From Marisa cornuarietis (Eukaryota > Mollusca > Gastropoda > Architaenioglossa > Ampullariidae): a DNA stretch of 64,000 nt. The stretch is from positions 20,718,501-20,782,500 of the forward strand of contig SMMW01000001.1 in the NCBI GenBank assembly GCA_004794655.1, written 5' to 3'. The notes under the pieces are model-generated. The model saw only the letters and a program-made list of their open reading frames with translations, was not told the DNA's origin and ran no database searches. Shown in pieces: positions 45,201-51,200 of this stretch; position 1 is the stretch's first letter, and each line of letters begins with the position of its first letter. The position numbers and the translations under genes were made by a program.

Positions 45201-48200
45201 TTTTATGGATTCAGCCCATGGCATAAAATCAGTCACTATTTTATTCATAGTAACTAAAAAAACAAGATGAATAATATATGCCATGAATTTAAAGTTATGT
45301 GAGTATGAACTTAATGATGGCCCATGGTGCAGAGGCCTATTTAAAGAACTGATTTAGTGATTTAGGTACAGGCTGTTCATCTGTCACCAGCTGTAAACAT
45401 GATTTTTGCACTTTGTCATCTAGCAGGTTAAGCACAAAGAGACTAATACTACAGATAAAATAAATACTACATATAACATATTTTATTTCCATATTTAACA
45501 TGACTTTTTAAAATTTTTAAACACTCAAAATGTCCCAATCTTAGTTTTCCATTCTCATGACTCTGGTAGGTTTGTTTACTCTAACTATGGGAAGTCATTT
45601 GCAGTTTAACTCATAGGAGTCGCCCCGCAGAGCATTTTAGGGCGGCCCGCGTGATCGGCTGAAGTCACTCCGTAAGATGTTTTACGGAGGGTGTTAAATA
45701 TTTTTTTCTTCGATTTCTATAGGTAAAAAAGGGAGCTAACTGCGGAAATCGCTTAAGGAATCATTTATCTAGAGTTACCTTCCTTGGCATTATTTACTAA
45801 ATTGTGTCTTCGACGAAATTTAGAATTTTCTAGACCTAGTCACTGCCTTTCGAAAATGGCGATTCAAAGAACGCTTTTTCAAAATCCATAGCTATATCCT
45901 GCATGGTTATATTTTACAATTTTCTGAAAATGACAAAAATTTATGCGTCCAGAGAGAGCGGCCTGTGACGAAGGGGCATGACTCCAGTGAGTTAACCCGC
46001 TGCGCGCGAAGAGCCACGAACGTGGCTTTGTGGCTTTGTCCATTCAGTGCGGAAAGCCACGATCGTGGCTTTGCCATAGTAACCCATGAAAACACTTCTA
46101 TTGGTCAATCTATTTAAAAGCCAACCAATCAAAAAACGTGTTTTATTCTTCTTCGGTCTTCTGAGCGCCATTTGCAGTGTTGAAAAATTTTTGTGCATGA
46201 GTATTTTGCGCGCTTTTGGAAATCAAAAATGAGCCACTGTGAGACATTGTGCGCGCCACCAGTCGGGAGTAATATGTTGATGGCGATTCTGACAGTTAAT
46301 TTTAATGTATTTAATGTATTTATTCGATTATTTTTGCTGCAAATTACTCCAAATGCTGCCGAATATGTCTCTGGAAATTGAAGTTGCTGTGGGTAGGTCC
46401 TAGACTAACTTTTGAAGGTGTTGTAGGATGTGAACTGACAGCAGGCAAGAGAAAAAACTGCACGGCAAAACCTCAACAGTATCATGTTTCATATTCACGG
46501 GTCATTCAAGGGTCGTGCTTTGTGGTGTAGGACTGTGACCTGGTGGCTTTGTCAGTGGACAACAGATGACCAGTACCTTGTGTAAATATGCTTGCAAAGT
46601 AGTTTGCATTGTGTTTTGGACACGTAACAGCGATATTTGGACACGGACAGGACTTTGAAGTGAAACTTTGTTTTCCGTGACTATTGTCGCCATGTGAATT
46701 GGGGTTATTCTTGGATCGCTGCTGCCATCGGCGTAAAAGGTAGACAAATTTCATTTCTTTTTTTGCAAAGTTCAAGCTTTTTCCTTTCCAAAAGTATATA
46801 GGTTTCTTAGACTAATGTTTACCGGAGAGAAGCAATAATGAAAAAAAGCTGCACACACTGTCATAAATGATGAATCATAAATTATAACGACACTTGTTTA
46901 AGAAGTAAGGCTATTATTTTTCGCGCTAAGAGGGTTAATAGGAGAATCCATGGGATATTTAAAAACACTATTTTAGATTCAAGTATGCATTCTCCTTCAA
47001 ACTCAAAGGTACTCTCCTTCATCAATCTCCAGGAGTCTTTGAAAATATCTGCCTGAAAAACATCTTGACTTTTCTAAAATTTAAATATATCCCCTCTCAA
47101 ACATGAAAAATAAAATGAAAATTTCAAAATCTCACCTTTCAACTTTGCTTCCCTGACCCCTAGTGTCTAAATCAGCTGTCCATCCTACTCTCTCAATCTG
47201 AAGTCCCGTTTTCAAGGCCACTGTTGCATCCGATAGGTCAAGGTTGAACGCACACTCTTTCTAAATTAAAAAAAAAAATTAGTTACTCAAAGTAATTATC
47301 ATAAAGATGGATCATAAATCTGTACTTGTTTCTTGTGTACTTGAAATAAAATTAAATTTTGATTGGACCAAGTTGGCGAGTTTCCTGCCAAACTACCAAA
47401 ACAATATAAATGCAAGTCAAAATTTTGGGGTCTAAGATGAACATTCTACGGTACACACTTTTCGATATTATAAAAGCAGGATGCATTTCAAGATGCAACA
47501 TACCTGCAGCATGTGACTGATGTTCCACACTACTATGCTTCCATCTCGTGTTGATGTTGCTATAAAATCTTCATTGCATGTGGAGCTTATGCATGCAATC
47601 TGTCAGTTCACACACAAAATGGAAGGACTATCAGCCATTTCTTATATCTAAACGTCAGATTACAGCCTTCTTTCTTAAAAACAATATCATAAAAACTTCT
47701 AAAAAAGGGGACCTCTGCATGAAATATAACTGTCTGATTAATCAAAATATTGACAGCAAATGTCTTTAACAATTTTGTAAAACTTTATTTTAAATAAATG
47801 AATGGAAAGCTAAAAAGTTCTTTTTTAAAAAAAAAAAGAAGCTTATTTACATCAGAATTTACACATGCATTCATAAAGGAACATAACTAAGAAATGAACT
47901 ACGTCATTTAAACCTGTCTACCTTTTGTCCCTCCCCATGCATCTGGGCTGGCTGTGTTGCATATGTCACTGAAAAAAAATAGAACATTAAGGTAAGCAAT
48001 CACTTCTTTCACAACAATCTATCAGAATCATCAGACAGTGATCACATTTGTAATAAAGCAAGACGATATGTAAATCTTCAGTCTTCACAGCTAATTCAAG
48101 TAATAAGGCAAAATTTTGACACCCAAGTCAGCAGACACATCCTCCCAAGAAAACATTGTTTCCATTTTTGTAGTTACACTTGATATAAAAATGAACACAA

Positions 48201-51200
48201 CAGCATCAGGGGTCATGAAATATCTACCTGCTAAAGGAACATTCTGGGTGAAGTCTCCCTTGATGTAAGGACACTGAGGAGAATGACGTTCATGTTCAGA
48301 CCTGAATATATTGTCAAAAGAATTTTTTAAAACATCTCTCTGTGCTTTGTCTTTTCCCTCATTCCTTCTTACATTGTAAAATGCTAATTGGAAAGATAAT
48401 AAAGGTTCCTCATTATTAAAAAAAAACAACTCATAAAACACATAAAACAATTTATTAATTTTCACCATAAACACATTAAAGTTAATTCATACATGTAACA
48501 TAAAGCAGTTTATACATCAGCAAATATTAAAAAAATGGAAATTTATAAATTACTCAGTGATCTAACAGAAACATCTAATTCACCAAAAACTAGAAAAAGG
48601 TAAAAGGAAGGAATGTTCATTCACAGTGACACACCATGGTTCATCAGTAGGCTCCCAACACACTAAACACACATTGCAGGTGAAGCACATAGCACGGTCA
48701 TCCCCAGGTGAGTTAGGTTGGTGATAGAATCCTGCCTGAGCCATTGGCTCTGGTAATGCCCACCTACAGCAATCAAGGAGATATTTAATATGAATCTAAG
48801 TATGTTTAAGCTGCTTTTCACAAATTTCTTAATATGTATAGATGTGAAAACACATGCGTGAATACATGGGTGCGTGTGAGCATACACACAGAAAGAATTG
48901 AATTTTATATTAGCAAGCCAATGCCATTACACAGACTTACTTGTATCCCATGTGCGGCCATTTGGAGAAGGTGTGTCGGCGTGCTGCTTCACTATACATC
49001 AGTGACCGGTCCACAGGGCCTGCGCCATTGTCATTCGATATTGGCAGAAGATGAGACAGGCGGTCAGAAATGGCAGCTGCCACTGGCAGCCCCTGCCCCT
49101 GTTGGGATGTTCGTTTTATCTCTGCCACAAGGGCAGAGCACACTGACTTCAGTGCACCATGCTGAAGCTGGATGCATACAGTTGCCCACTGAAAAAGCAA
49201 GCACTGAATTTTCAAAGTTTCAGAACTTTATAACAGCACAGACCTTTTGATGTTTAACAATTCATAAGTTTGTCACTAAAACTATACCTCTGTTCCTAAT
49301 CTCAAAAGCATACAGACTCATGTTTGACAGTTTTTATTTTTAAAGTAACAGCCAATCTTCCATACAGTCATCTTACCAACAATCAAGTACAGTTTACCAG
49401 ATTTCTTAAATGTTGAGCCAATCTAATGCATAGAGCCATATTACAAAATTATCCCCGTTATTATTCTGTACATTTTGACTATGTAATCCCATGACCTTTT
49501 TCATGTCGTTAGTGTGGTGACCTCACCTTTTGGAGGGCCAACATTACGCAAGGACAGTCTCCATCTCCTCTCCCTTGCAACCTTACCTTCCCCAACCCTA
49601 TTTGGAGACAGATACCTATTCCTGCCAGCTTGGGTTTACTAGGGGAAGTGAGCTGCGCCTAATGGACATAGAACTGGCGTGCCTCCCACTAACCACTCAG
49701 CTATCCATTCCTTGACTATGTACCATCATTAAAAGTTAATAAATGGAAAAGGAACTTGAATGTTACCTTTGCTGTTTTGTGACTTCCTTCTGTTGCTTTC
49801 CGGGCAAGTTCAATGCTACGATCAAGCTCCTTGACAACATCTTCTACATGTTCAATGCCAGCAAGTTCAACATTGACCAAAGCATCAAACAACTGTACTG
49901 CCTTAAAAAAAAAAAGCTTTACTTTAAATTTTGAAATTTTAGAATTATAATCATTTTTCGTTGGTTTTAGTAGGTTTTTGCCTTCAGTTTTGCAGATTTT
50001 TGTGAGAACAACAATGTCCTAACAAGTTGAACAGACCCCAGCCAAATTATAAACTGATCACTTATGACACAAGTAGCTGTATAATGTCAAATATTACCAA
50101 TAAAGCCATACATTGATAATTAAATATAAAAAAATAAACCCAAAATTTAAAGTACATAATTTAGAGGAAGAAATCTCTTAACAGGCCTTTTTTTAAAGAC
50201 AAAGCAATATGTCCGTACACCAATAGCACCCCAAACCAGCCCAGGATGAAACAATCCCATATAGATATATGTGTGTGTGTGTGTGTGTGAGAGAGACAGA
50301 CAGAGGAAATGAGGAAGAGATGGGCATTCGTTGATAAAAGTCTATATCAACACAATCACACTTCAGGTACCTCAGCCAGAGGTATTTCTAATCTGATGAT
50401 CTCGTCAGATCGCTTCACTGGAATCTGTAAAGCAGTGTCCAGCAAAAGAATCCCACGTAGATCCCGACGTACTGATACAGAATGGGTATCACTGAATATG
50501 CACCTATCCTTCTCTGGCAAATATATGCAACGCAATGTCTCGCACTTTTTTCCTGGGGGGAAAAACCCACAAGTGTCAGTTTTCAATTACACACTAATAA
50601 ACTAAAAGAAAAAAGTTATTAAGATATTAGCCTAAATATGACAATAAACATACAACATAAAAATTTAAATTTACAAGAGTAGTTCTTCTTGCATTTCCAA
50701 TGGTCATTAGATACTGCCTCTTTATCAATTACTACAGTTTGGTGGTAAGTGGTGTGACTCATTATATAACACTGACAAGTGGACTGTCTAGCACTCACCC
50801 ACCAAACCAAGAAAAATAGGCATCTGAGAGGTTTATTTCTGCTTAAAAAATAAAAACTGTGCTTATTTAGTTCTAGTCAAAAAATGTGGCAAGGTACATT
50901 CTATAAATTTCAAATCATTAACTATTCTTTATTTCTTGATACAAATGAGTAAATTTGCTTTAAAGCAACTTTTCTGCATTTGTACTGTGTTTTTTTTCAA
51001 GTAATGTTCACAGATTTGAATGTACCTGAAGCAAACTATCTTCTGATCTTAATTTTTTGTTCCATCTAATGTGTAAATGATAAGTTTATACAAGAATGTT
51101 GTCAGTTTTGTCTAATAAGTAAAGACTTTATAGCTTTATGGACCTCACAGATTTCATTCCACATTCCAATTGTAGAACATTATTTTGTTTTGGTATCACA

